Shown: one piece after another, positions 44,605 to 51,901 of the stretch
Layout: the number at the start of each line of letters is the position of its first letter
Position numbering within the stretch: the stretch's first letter is position 1
Assembly: GCA_947453195.1 (NCBI GenBank)
Contig: CANGFO010000003.1
Location: forward strand, 1-64,000
Source of the DNA: Flavobacteriaceae bacterium
Lineage (GTDB): Bacteria; Bacteroidota; Bacteroidia; Flavobacteriales; Flavobacteriaceae
Direction of reading: 5' to 3'
Length of the DNA stretch: 64,000 nucleotides
Notes under the pieces: model-generated
Database searches by the model: none
Seen by the model: only the letters and a program-made list of their open reading frames with translations
Told to the model about the DNA's origin: nothing
Position numbers and translations under genes: made by a program

Positions 44605-44611
44605 CAATGAA

Positions 44612-45064
44612 ATGATAAAAACGGCTAACATACTTAACAAAAGAGCACGGTTTGATTACGAAGTAATTGAAACCTATACGGCTGGTATTGTCTTAACCGG
44701 AACCGAAATTAAATCAATTCGTTTGGGAAAAGCACAAATTGCAGAAAGCTTTTGTGAGTTCAATAACGGCGAACTTTTTGCCATTAACACCTATATTGAA
44801 GAATATGCGTTTGGAAATCAATTCAACCATAAATCAAGAAGCGAACGCAAGCTTTTACTTAATAAAAGAGAATTAAAAACTTTAGCTCGAAATGTCGAAT
44901 CGAAAGGATTGACTATTGTTCCGCTTCGATTGTTTACCAATGAAAAAGGACTTGCCAAATTGGAAATTGCCCTTTGCAGAGGTAAAAAAACCTACGACAA
45001 ACGCGAATCTCTAAAAGAACAAGACACTAAACGCGACTTAGCCCGAATTAAAAAAGAATTTTAA
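44612..45064 (+). CDS. smpB: SsrA-binding protein
   Basis: A 150-residue partner of tmRNA in ribosome rescue. [29 protein letters not shown] is the family start, and the C-terminal tail [13 protein letters not shown] is the basic helix that enters the mRNA channel. No ssrA gene is visible in the flanking DNA. The promoter suggests a leaderless mRNA. Confidence 0.97.
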   Translation: MIKTANILNKRARFDYEVIETYTAGIVLTGTEIKSIRLGKAQIAESFCEFNNGELFAINTYIEEYAFGNQFNHKSRSERKLLLNKRELKTLARNVESKGLTIVPLRLFTNEKGLAKLEIALCRGKKTYDKRESLKEQDTKRDLARIKKEF

Positions 45065-45079
45065 TTTACTTTTATTCTC

Positions 45080-45439
45080 ATGAATGATTTATTAAAAAAT
45101 GCGAGGGTAAATAAAAAACTAGGGACGCGCGAACTTGCAGCACTTGTCAACATAGATCCTGCCCTTATTAGTAAATTTGAGAATGGTCAAAGAATCCCTA
45201 CAGAAAAGCAAATTAAAATACTATCCGATCAATTGGAAATTGATATTAACACCCTTTTAGTTGCTTGGTATAAAGACAAATTCTACAATCAAATTGACTT
45301 TAATCCGCAATCAATTCAAGCTATCACAGAAGTTTTAAGCGAAAAAGGTGTTGAACTTAATGCAAACTCCAAGGAAACTCAAATTGCAGAAATATTATCA
45401 GAAATTGAGAATTTAAAAACTAAATTAAATTCTATTTAG
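45080..45439 (+). CDS. XRE-family transcriptional regulator
   Basis: A 119-residue protein. Residues 1-60 are a Cro/C1-type helix-turn-helix (TRELAALVNIDPALISKFENGQRIPT); the rest, with LLVAWYKDKFYNQIDFNPQ and a Lys/Glu-rich end, is helical and probably dimerises. It resembles regulators often found beside restriction-modification or methyltransferase genes, but none is here. It starts 15 bases after smpB and overlaps the pcm stop by 4 bases on the other strand. Target unknown. Confidence 0.88.
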   Translation: MNDLLKNARVNKKLGTRELAALVNIDPALISKFENGQRIPTEKQIKILSDQLEIDINTLLVAWYKDKFYNQIDFNPQSIQAITEVLSEKGVELNANSKETQIAEILSEIENLKTKLNSI

Positions 45440-46077
45440 TTCTTATTTTCTAGAAGCGGAACAAATTTAAAATCACCTAATTCATGTTTTTCAAATTGGG
45501 TTTCATTTTTCCGAATCAACAGGGTCATAATTTGCTCGTTTTCACCTACCGGAATAACCAGCTTACCTCCTATTTTTAATTGCGCCATCAAGGGTTGTGG
45601 AATAATTGGCGCTCCAGCAGTAACAATAATACTGTCAAAAGGAGCATGATTAGGAAGTCCTTTATAACCGTCTCCAAAAGACAAATGCTTTGGGCGAATG
45701 CCTAATTTTGGCAATAATAACGAAGTAGTTTTGAATAACTCATTTTGACGTTCCACTGAATATACTTTGGCACCTAGCAAACATAAAACAGCTGTTTGAT
45801 AACCACTTCCGGTGCCTATTTCAAGAATTTTTTGATCCTTTTTCACATCCAAAAGTTGGCTTTGATAAGCAACAGTGTAGGGCTGAGAAATGGTTTGTCC
45901 GGCTCCAATTGGAAACGCCTTGTCTTGATAAGCAAAATCCTCAAAACTGGAATTTAAAAATAAATGACGCGGAATAGTTCGAATGGCATCCAATACGTTT
46001 TTGTCAATTATGCCTTTATCTTCCAGAATTTTAGCCAATTGATTGCGAAGCCCTTTATGTTTATTCGTGTCCTTCAA
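45436..46077 (-). CDS. pcm: Protein-L-isoaspartate O-methyltransferase
   Basis: A 213-residue SAM methyltransferase that repairs isoaspartyl residues. FEDFAYQDKAFPIGAGQTISQP carries the family's substrate loop; EIGTGSGYQTAVL is the SAM motif I; PFDSIIVTAGAP motif II. Normal length. The tail overlaps the XRE gene end by 4 bases (tail to tail). Confidence 0.96.
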   Translation of the reverse strand: MKDTNKHKGLRNQLAKILEDKGIIDKNVLDAIRTIPRHLFLNSSFEDFAYQDKAFPIGAGQTISQPYTVAYQSQLLDVKKDQKILEIGTGSGYQTAVLCLLGAKVYSVERQNELFKTTSLLLPKLGIRPKHLSFGDGYKGLPNHAPFDSIIVTAGAPIIPQPLMAQLKIGGKLVIPVGENEQIMTLLIRKNETQFEKHELGDFKFVPLLENKN

Positions 46078-46114
46078 TTTTAGTGTCTTAATTATTGTGT
46101 AAAAATAGAAAACA

Positions 46115-46142
46115 AATTACCAATTATCAATTACCAATTATC
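46115..46142. repeat. Two perfect tandem copies of a 14-base unit
   Basis: AATTACCAATTATC occurs at 46115-46128 and again at 46129-46142, followed by AATTAATTAC. It lies just before the -7 box (TATTTTTG, 46153-46160) of the Gfo/Idh gene, so it could affect expression if copy number varies. Confidence 0.8.
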
Positions 46143-46176
46143 AATTAATTACTATTTTTGATAAAATTTAAATTAT

Positions 46177-47154
46177 ATGCTTAAAGTTGGCGTACTTGGT
46201 GCTGGTCACCTAGGAAAAATTCATTTACGATTATTACAACAATCAGAAAAATACGAATTAGTTGGTTTTTATGATGAAAATCAAGAAAACGGAGCTAAAA
46301 TTGCGGCCGAATTCGGTTACAAACAATTTGATACCATTGCCCGATTGATTCATGCGGTTGATGTAATTGATATTGTAACGCCTACCCTTTCACATTATAA
46401 ATGCGCCAAAGTAGCAATTAAAAGTGGCAAGCATGTTTTTATTGAAAAACCAATCGCAACTACTGTTGAAGAAGCTGAAGAAATAATAGCTTTAGCTAAA
46501 GAATACAATGTAAAAGGCCAAGTGGGCCATGTAGAACGATTCAACCCTGCTTTTATTGCGGTGAAAGATATGATTGAAAACCCAATGTTTATTGAAACGC
46601 ATCGTTTGGCAGAATTTAATCCGCGAGGTACCGATGTTCCGGTAGTATTAGACTTGATGATTCATGACATTGATGCCATTTTAAGTGTGGTAAAATCAAA
46701 AGTAAAGGCTGTTCACGCAAGCGGAGTTTCTGTTTTAAGTCAATCACCCGACATTGCCAATGCCCGAATTGAATTTGAAAATGGCTGTGTTGCCAATATT
46801 ACATCGAGTAGAATTTCGATGAAAAACATGCGTAAATCAAGGTTTTTTCAAAAAGATGCTTACATCTCGGTTGATTATTTAGATAAAATTTGTGAAGTTG
46901 TAAAAATGAAAGATGCACCTGAAGTTCCGGGAGATTTTGATATGATTTTACAAAATGCCGAAGGTGAAAAGAAACAAATTTACTTTGCAAATCCAGAAGT
47001 AGAACCAAACAATGCCATTTTAGATGAATTGGAAACATTTGCAGATGCTATTAACAACAATACTACTCCAATTGTAACCTTAGAAGATGGAACCGAAGCA
47101 TTACGAGTAGCGTATCAAATTATTGATAGCATGACTGCTATCTCAACAAAATAA
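46177..47154 (+). CDS. Gfo/Idh/MocA-family oxidoreductase
   Basis: A 325-residue NAD(P)-dependent oxidoreductase. GVLGAGHLGKIHLRLL is the Rossmann start, HVFIEKPIATT the EKP motif, and QVGHVERFNPAF a block shared with UDP-N-acetylglucosamine 3-dehydrogenase-type members (GnnA-like), so a role in 3-amino sugar or lipid A-related metabolism is possible, not proven. Followed within 10 bases by a hydroxyacyl-CoA dehydrogenase. Confidence 0.88.
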   Translation: MLKVGVLGAGHLGKIHLRLLQQSEKYELVGFYDENQENGAKIAAEFGYKQFDTIARLIHAVDVIDIVTPTLSHYKCAKVAIKSGKHVFIEKPIATTVEEAEEIIALAKEYNVKGQVGHVERFNPAFIAVKDMIENPMFIETHRLAEFNPRGTDVPVVLDLMIHDIDAILSVVKSKVKAVHASGVSVLSQSPDIANARIEFENGCVANITSSRISMKNMRKSRFFQKDAYISVDYLDKICEVVKMKDAPEVPGDFDMILQNAEGEKKQIYFANPEVEPNNAILDELETFADAINNNTTPIVTLEDGTEALRVAYQIIDSMTAISTK

Positions 47155-47164
47155 AAATTATAAA

Positions 47165-48055
47165 ATGAAAACAATTGCAGTAATTGGTGCAGGAACTATG
47201 GGTAACGGGATTGCTCATACTTTTGCGCAAAGCGGATTTACCGTAAAACTTATTGATATTTCTGAAAAATCTTTAGAAAAAGGAATGGCAACTATTGCTT
47301 CCAACTTGGATCGTATGGTTGCAAAAGGAACCATTACGGAAGCCGACAAACACAATACTATTGGAAACATAATTACCTACACCGATATTAAAGATGGAGT
47401 TGTAGGTACTGATTTAGTTGTTGAAGCAGCTACTGAAAATGTAACTTTAAAATTAAATATTTTCAAACAATTAAGTGAAGTGTGCGATCACAATGTGATT
47501 TTAGCAACCAATACTTCATCCATATCTATAACGCAAATTGCGGCTCAGGTAGTGCATCCAGAACGAGTAATCGGTATGCACTTTATGAATCCAGTGCCGA
47601 TTATGAAATTGGTTGAAATCATTCGTGGTTATACCACTTCAGATGAAGTGACTAAAATAATCATGGAATTGTCTGTTAAATTAGGGAAAGTACCAACAGA
47701 AGTTAACGATTATCCTGGATTTGTGGCCAATAGAATTTTGATGCCAATGATTAACGAATCTATTGAAACACTTTATAACGGAGTTGCCGGAGTGGAAGAA
47801 ATTGACACGGTTATGAAACTTGGAATGGCACATCCTATGGGACCCTTACAACTTGCCGATTTCATAGGTTTGGATGTATGTCTTTCTATTTTAAATGTAA
47901 TGTACGACGGGTTTAAAAACCCAAAATATGCCCCTTGCCCACTATTAGTAAATATGGTAATGGCTGGAAAACTTGGTGTGAAATCTGGCGAAGGTTTTTA
48001 TGATTACTCTGAAAGCAAAAAAGCAGAGAAAGTTTCGAAACAATTTTCAAAATAA
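47165..48055 (+). CDS. 3-hydroxybutyryl-CoA dehydrogenase family protein
   Basis: A 296-residue NAD-binding 3-hydroxyacyl-CoA dehydrogenase. IGAGTMGNGIAHTFAQSG is the dinucleotide loop; VIGMHFMNPVP holds the catalytic His with Glu in KLVEIIRG; DYPGFVANRIL begins the substrate domain. It would oxidise or reduce (S)-3-hydroxybutyryl-CoA. Gap of only 3 bases to the DUF1015 gene. Confidence 0.93.
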   Translation: MKTIAVIGAGTMGNGIAHTFAQSGFTVKLIDISEKSLEKGMATIASNLDRMVAKGTITEADKHNTIGNIITYTDIKDGVVGTDLVVEAATENVTLKLNIFKQLSEVCDHNVILATNTSSISITQIAAQVVHPERVIGMHFMNPVPIMKLVEIIRGYTTSDEVTKIIMELSVKLGKVPTEVNDYPGFVANRILMPMINESIETLYNGVAGVEEIDTVMKLGMAHPMGPLQLADFIGLDVCLSILNVMYDGFKNPKYAPCPLLVNMVMAGKLGVKSGEGFYDYSESKKAEKVSKQFSK

Positions 48056-48058
48056 TAA

Positions 48059-49276
48059 ATGTCGAAAATAATACCATTTAAAGCGGTTCGTCCTACATCG
48101 GATAAAGTAGCGCTCGTAACTTGTCGGAATTACGACGATTACTCGCCTGCTGAACTTGCTTCTTGGTTGAATTTTAATCCGTATTCGTTTTTGCACATTA
48201 TTAATCCAGCTTATGTAAATGCGCAAAAAATCACATTAGACAAACGATTTAAAGGGGTTGCTCATAAATATCAAGATTTTAAAAACGAAGGTACTTTTAT
48301 TGAAGATGAAACGCCTGCTTTCTTTTTGTATCAAATAGAAACTAAGTCGCAAACTTTCACCGGATTGGTTGCAGGAACTTCAATTGAAGAATACAAAAAC
48401 AACATTATAAAAAAACACGAGGACACGCTTCAGTACCGTGTGGAATTGTTTAAAGATTATTTGCATCAAACGGGATTCAACACGGAACCAGTATTAATCA
48501 CTTATCCTGATAATGAAGCGATAAATAGTTGGATATCAAAAAAAGTAAAAGAACAACCCGTTTATCATTTTGCTACAACCAACAAAGAAAAGCACACGCT
48601 TTGGAAAGTTGACTCTGATATGGAAGTGGATTGGCTGAAAAAACAATTTGAAAGCATTCCCGAATTATATATTGCAGACGGACACCATAGATCGGCATCT
48701 GCAGAGTTGCTGTACGACCAATACCGTAATGCAGAAAATGATAACTTAAATTATTTTATGAGTTTTTTAATTGCCGAAAGCAATGTGAAAATTTATGAAT
48801 TCAATAGAATCATTAGAGATTTAAATGGATTTAGTAAAGAAGATTTTTTAGAAAAACTATCCGATCATTTTATTATAAAATCAAAAGAACAAGAATTGTG
48901 GAAACCACAAGGTAAGTTTGAATTTGGAATGTATTTAGACGGCTGTTTTTATGCTTTGTTTTACAAACAAGAAACTAAAAACCCTTCTATCATTGAAAAC
49001 TTAGATGCTCAAATCTTATATGATAAAGTCTTGCAACCAATTCTTGGAATAGAAGATTTAAGAAATGACGAACGCATTGAATACATTCCGGGAAAACAAT
49101 CTATTCTTACAATAAAAGAATTAGTAGATGAAGGTGAATTTGAAGTGGGTTTTATGTTATTTCCAAGCGATATTAACGAAATAAAGACACTTGCAGATCA
49201 CAACTTAATTATGCCGCCAAAAAGCACTTATATTGAGCCAAAATTCAGAAGTGGTTTACTAATTTACGAGTTGTAG
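48059..49276 (+). CDS. DUF1015 family protein
   Basis: A 405-residue protein of DUF1015. FKAVRPTSDKVALVTCRNYDDYS at the start, and YIADGHHRSASAELLYDQYRN with the double His motif in the middle, are the signature. Function unknown; the family is occasionally linked to serine-pathway genes. Third gene of this operon; its TAG is directly followed by the convergent DUF6150 gene's stop. Confidence 0.9.
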   Translation: MSKIIPFKAVRPTSDKVALVTCRNYDDYSPAELASWLNFNPYSFLHIINPAYVNAQKITLDKRFKGVAHKYQDFKNEGTFIEDETPAFFLYQIETKSQTFTGLVAGTSIEEYKNNIIKKHEDTLQYRVELFKDYLHQTGFNTEPVLITYPDNEAINSWISKKVKEQPVYHFATTNKEKHTLWKVDSDMEVDWLKKQFESIPELYIADGHHRSASAELLYDQYRNAENDNLNYFMSFLIAESNVKIYEFNRIIRDLNGFSKEDFLEKLSDHFIIKSKEQELWKPQGKFEFGMYLDGCFYALFYKQETKNPSIIENLDAQILYDKVLQPILGIEDLRNDERIEYIPGKQSILTIKELVDEGEFEVGFMLFPSDINEIKTLADHNLIMPPKSTYIEPKFRSGLLIYEL

Positions 49277-49612
49277 CTAGTACATTAATTGCTTTTTGGA
49301 ACTGTTATTCCAACCCGCTTGATTTTCATACTTGACAAAATAAATTTTCAAATCGGCTTGGTTTTCATATTTTACAAAGTATATTTTTTTATCGGCTTGG
49401 TTTGAATAATCCACAAAAAACCATCTTCCTTCATTTTGCGTTGCCTGATTACTATAGGATTCTTTGAACACCTTTAAGTCAGCTTGATTTTCATATTGCA
49501 CTACATACACCTTAACATCAGCCTGATTTTCATAATTAACTGAATATACTTTTTGGCTATAGGATTTCATTCCTATTAATGAAAACAAAGCTACAAATGG
49601 GATAAATTTCAT
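49277..49612 (-). CDS. DUF6150 secreted repeat protein
   Basis: A 111-residue protein with a signal peptide (1-19, SYSQ). The mature part consists of repeating units of about 12-14 residues with the core (V/I)YxVxYENQADxKVY, seen at least six times (YENQADVKVY, YENQADLKVF, YSNQATQ, YSNQADKKIY, YENQADLKIY, YENQAGW). Such alternating repeats suggest stacked beta strands. It matches the DUF6150 family of Bacteroidota; function unknown. The stop codons of this gene and the DUF1015 gene adjoin inside TAGCTAG. Confidence 0.85.
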   Translation of the reverse strand: MKFIPFVALFSLIGMKSYSQKVYSVNYENQADVKVYVVQYENQADLKVFKESYSNQATQNEGRWFFVDYSNQADKKIYFVKYENQADLKIYFVKYENQAGWNNSSKKQLMY

Positions 49613-49692
49613 TTTTTGTGATTTAGATTACATCAAAATTAATAAAATTTAAATAGTATTAAATGATATTAATCAAATATTAATAATCTGTC

Positions 49693-49723
49693 TTTGATTG
49701 TAGCTATACATCGAATATATTTG
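49693..49723 (+). promoter_or_regulatory. Consensus promoter of the S1/P1 nuclease gene
   Basis: TTTG (49693-49696), exactly 19 bases, TATATTTG (49716-49723). The ATG follows 49 bases later. Confidence 0.8.
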
Positions 49724-49772
49724 CTGCAATTAATTCTATAGATCCCAAATCTATAAACAAAGCCTACAAAAC

Positions 49773-50531
49773 ATGAAAAAGTCACTATTTATAATGCTAA
49801 CCTTGTTAGCGTTAATTCCATTAAAAACATTTGCTTGGGGTGAAAAAGGACACGAAATCGTCGCCGAAATTGCATTTAACCAATTAGACAATAAAACTAA
49901 AAATATCATTTTAAGCTATTTGGATGGAATGACCATTGAACAAGCTGCCACCTGGATGGATGATATAAAAAAAGACCATTCGTATGACAAATTAAAACCA
50001 CTTCATTATGTGAATTTTGAAAAAGGAGAAGAAGTAAAAGATATTTGTTGCGATAATATTATTTCTGCTTTGAGTACTACAATAAAAGAATTAAAGCACC
50101 ATAAAGACTTCACTAAAGAGGAAGTAAAAACCAAAATATGCTACTTATTTCATTTGATGGGTGATTTACACCAGCCTTTACACATTGGTTACGGAAGTGA
50201 TAAAGGAGGAAATACATTTCAAGTTAATTTCAATTCGAAAGGAACAAACCTTCATGGCCTTATGGATTATGGAATCATTGAAAGTAGAGGTATTTCTTTA
50301 AATGATTGCATGAATTATAAAACCTATAATACACAACAAATTGAAAGCCTTTGCAAAGGAAGTGTATTAGATTGGGCAAGCGAATCAAGAAGTCATTTAG
50401 ATCAAATATATGCTACTGATAAGCAAATTGATGCGGACTATGTAGAAAAGAATTTTGTATTAATTAAAACACAAATTCAAATCGCAGGCATTCGATTAGG
50501 GAAAATTTTAAAAGATTCCTTTCATGAGTAA
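49773..50531 (+). CDS. S1/P1-family zinc nuclease, secreted
   Basis: A 252-residue exported nuclease. The signal peptide ends at Ala21 so that the mature protein begins Trp22, whose amino group is a zinc ligand in this family; His27 (GEKGHEIV) follows. WMDDIKKD, KPLHYVNF, LFHLMGDLHQPLH, and NLHGLMDYGI provide the remaining Asp and His ligands of the three-zinc site. It degrades single-stranded DNA/RNA outside the cytoplasm, perhaps for phosphate or nucleotide scavenging. Confidence 0.95.
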   Translation: MKKSLFIMLTLLALIPLKTFAWGEKGHEIVAEIAFNQLDNKTKNIILSYLDGMTIEQAATWMDDIKKDHSYDKLKPLHYVNFEKGEEVKDICCDNIISALSTTIKELKHHKDFTKEEVKTKICYLFHLMGDLHQPLHIGYGSDKGGNTFQVNFNSKGTNLHGLMDYGIIESRGISLNDCMNYKTYNTQQIESLCKGSVLDWASESRSHLDQIYATDKQIDADYVEKNFVLIKTQIQIAGIRLGKILKDSFHE

Positions 50532-50534
50532 AGG

Positions 50535-50570
50535 ATAAAAAAACAGCTTGGGTTTCAAGCTGTTTTTTTT
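50535..50570. terminator. Bidirectional terminator between nuclease and aminotransferase
   Basis: ACAGCTTG (50543-50550), loop GGTTT, CAAGCTGT (50556-50563), with A run before and eight T after. Confidence 0.85.
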
Positions 50571-50576
50571 ATAATG

Positions 50577-51773
50577 TTATTTAGCGTTATAAACTTTGAG
50601 CGCTTCTTTTAAAATATGCACTGATCGAACCAGATCTTCCTTTTTCAAAACATAAGCAATTCGAACTTCATTCAAGCCAACATTTGGAGTAGAATAGAAT
50701 CCTGCAGCGGGAGCTACCATTACCGTTTCTTTGTTTAAATTGTAGGATTCCAATAACCATTGAGCAAAATCATCGGCATTAGCAACGGGTAATTGAGCAA
50801 TGCAGTAAAAAGCTCCTTTAGGAGAACCTACCTTCACACCTTCTATCTTTTGCAATTCTGAAATTAAGATATCTCTTCGTTCTTTGTATTCTTCAATTAC
50901 TTCATCAAAATAGCTTTGAGGGGTTTGTAAAGCCGCTTCACTTGCAATCTGCTCGAAGGTTGGCGGGCTTAATCTTGCTTGCGCAAATTTCATAGCCGCT
51001 GCCATCACCTCTTTATTTTTAGAAACAATACAACCAATTCGTGCACCACACATGCTGTATCTTTTAGAAACCGAATCAATCATAATTGCATTTTCTTCGA
51101 TTCCAGGAATATTCATAACAGAATAATGTTTGTCTTTAGCATCATAAATAAATTCACGATAGACTTCATCGGCAATCAAAAACAAATCATGTTTTTTTAC
51201 TAAGGCAGCCAATTGATTCATTTCATCTTCAGAATACAAGTAACCTGTTGGATTACCCGGATTACAAATCAGAATCGCTTTAGTTCTTGGTGTAATTAAA
51301 TCTTCAAAAGCTGCAATTGGTGGCAATGCAAATCCGTCATCAATTGTAGAAATAACAGGAACTACTGTTACACCAGATGCTACTGAAAATCCATTATAAT
51401 TGGCATAAAAAGGTTCCGGAATAATAATTTCATCCCCTACATCCATAGTGCTTCCTAAAGCAAATAAAAGTGCTTCTGAACCACCTGTTGTTATTATAAT
51501 ATCTGCCACATCTATTGGCAATCCTTGTGTTTTATAATATTCCGATAATTTGATTCTGTAACTTTCAAATCCAGCGGAGTGACTGTATTCTAAAACTTTA
51601 ATATCGGCATTTTTAACAGCCTGTAAAGCAACTTCAGGAGTTTTAATGTCTGGTTGTCCAATATTTAAATGGTATACTTTATTTCCATTTTTTTTGGCTA
51701 TATCTGCGTAAGGCACCAATTTTCTAATTGGTGATTCCGGCATTTGTTGTCCTTTGTTTGAAATCTTTGGCAT
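50577..51773 (-). CDS. Class I/II aminotransferase (aspartate aminotransferase-like)
   Basis: A 398-residue PLP enzyme. YHLNIGQPDIKTP, the region ICNPGNPTGY, and the PLP lysine in DSVSKRYSMCGARIGC mark subgroup I-gamma-like aminotransferases (AspB). It would transfer amino groups between aspartate and 2-oxoglutarate, or related amino acids. I chose ATG at 51773 (MPKISNKG); an ATG 30 bases earlier adds non-family residues. Alone, between two terminators. Confidence 0.92.
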   Translation of the reverse strand: MPKISNKGQQMPESPIRKLVPYADIAKKNGNKVYHLNIGQPDIKTPEVALQAVKNADIKVLEYSHSAGFESYRIKLSEYYKTQGLPIDVADIIITTGGSEALLFALGSTMDVGDEIIIPEPFYANYNGFSVASGVTVVPVISTIDDGFALPPIAAFEDLITPRTKAILICNPGNPTGYLYSEDEMNQLAALVKKHDLFLIADEVYREFIYDAKDKHYSVMNIPGIEENAIMIDSVSKRYSMCGARIGCIVSKNKEVMAAAMKFAQARLSPPTFEQIASEAALQTPQSYFDEVIEEYKERRDILISELQKIEGVKVGSPKGAFYCIAQLPVANADDFAQWLLESYNLNKETVMVAPAAGFYSTPNVGLNEVRIAYVLKKEDLVRSVHILKEALKVYNAK

Positions 51774-51842
51774 AGTGTAATTTTTTAATCTGCAAATTTG
51801 CATTTTTTAATTGAAAAAAATTAATCAAATTGAATATTTAAT

Positions 51843-51882
51843 TCAAAAAAAAACAGCAGTAAACTTAGTTTACTGCTGTTGT
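51843..51882 (-). terminator. Terminator of secDF
   Basis: A perfect 13-base stem (51852-51864 with 51868-51880) and a 3-base loop; on the minus strand a run of nine T follows. Sits 20 bases after the secDF stop. Confidence 0.9.
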
Positions 51883-51901
51883 ATTATTTAGAAAAATCTA
51901 A

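Noticed and set aside
44296..44611. tmRNA gene next to smpB
   Set aside because: No tRNA-Ala-like ends and the gap is too short once promoters are counted.
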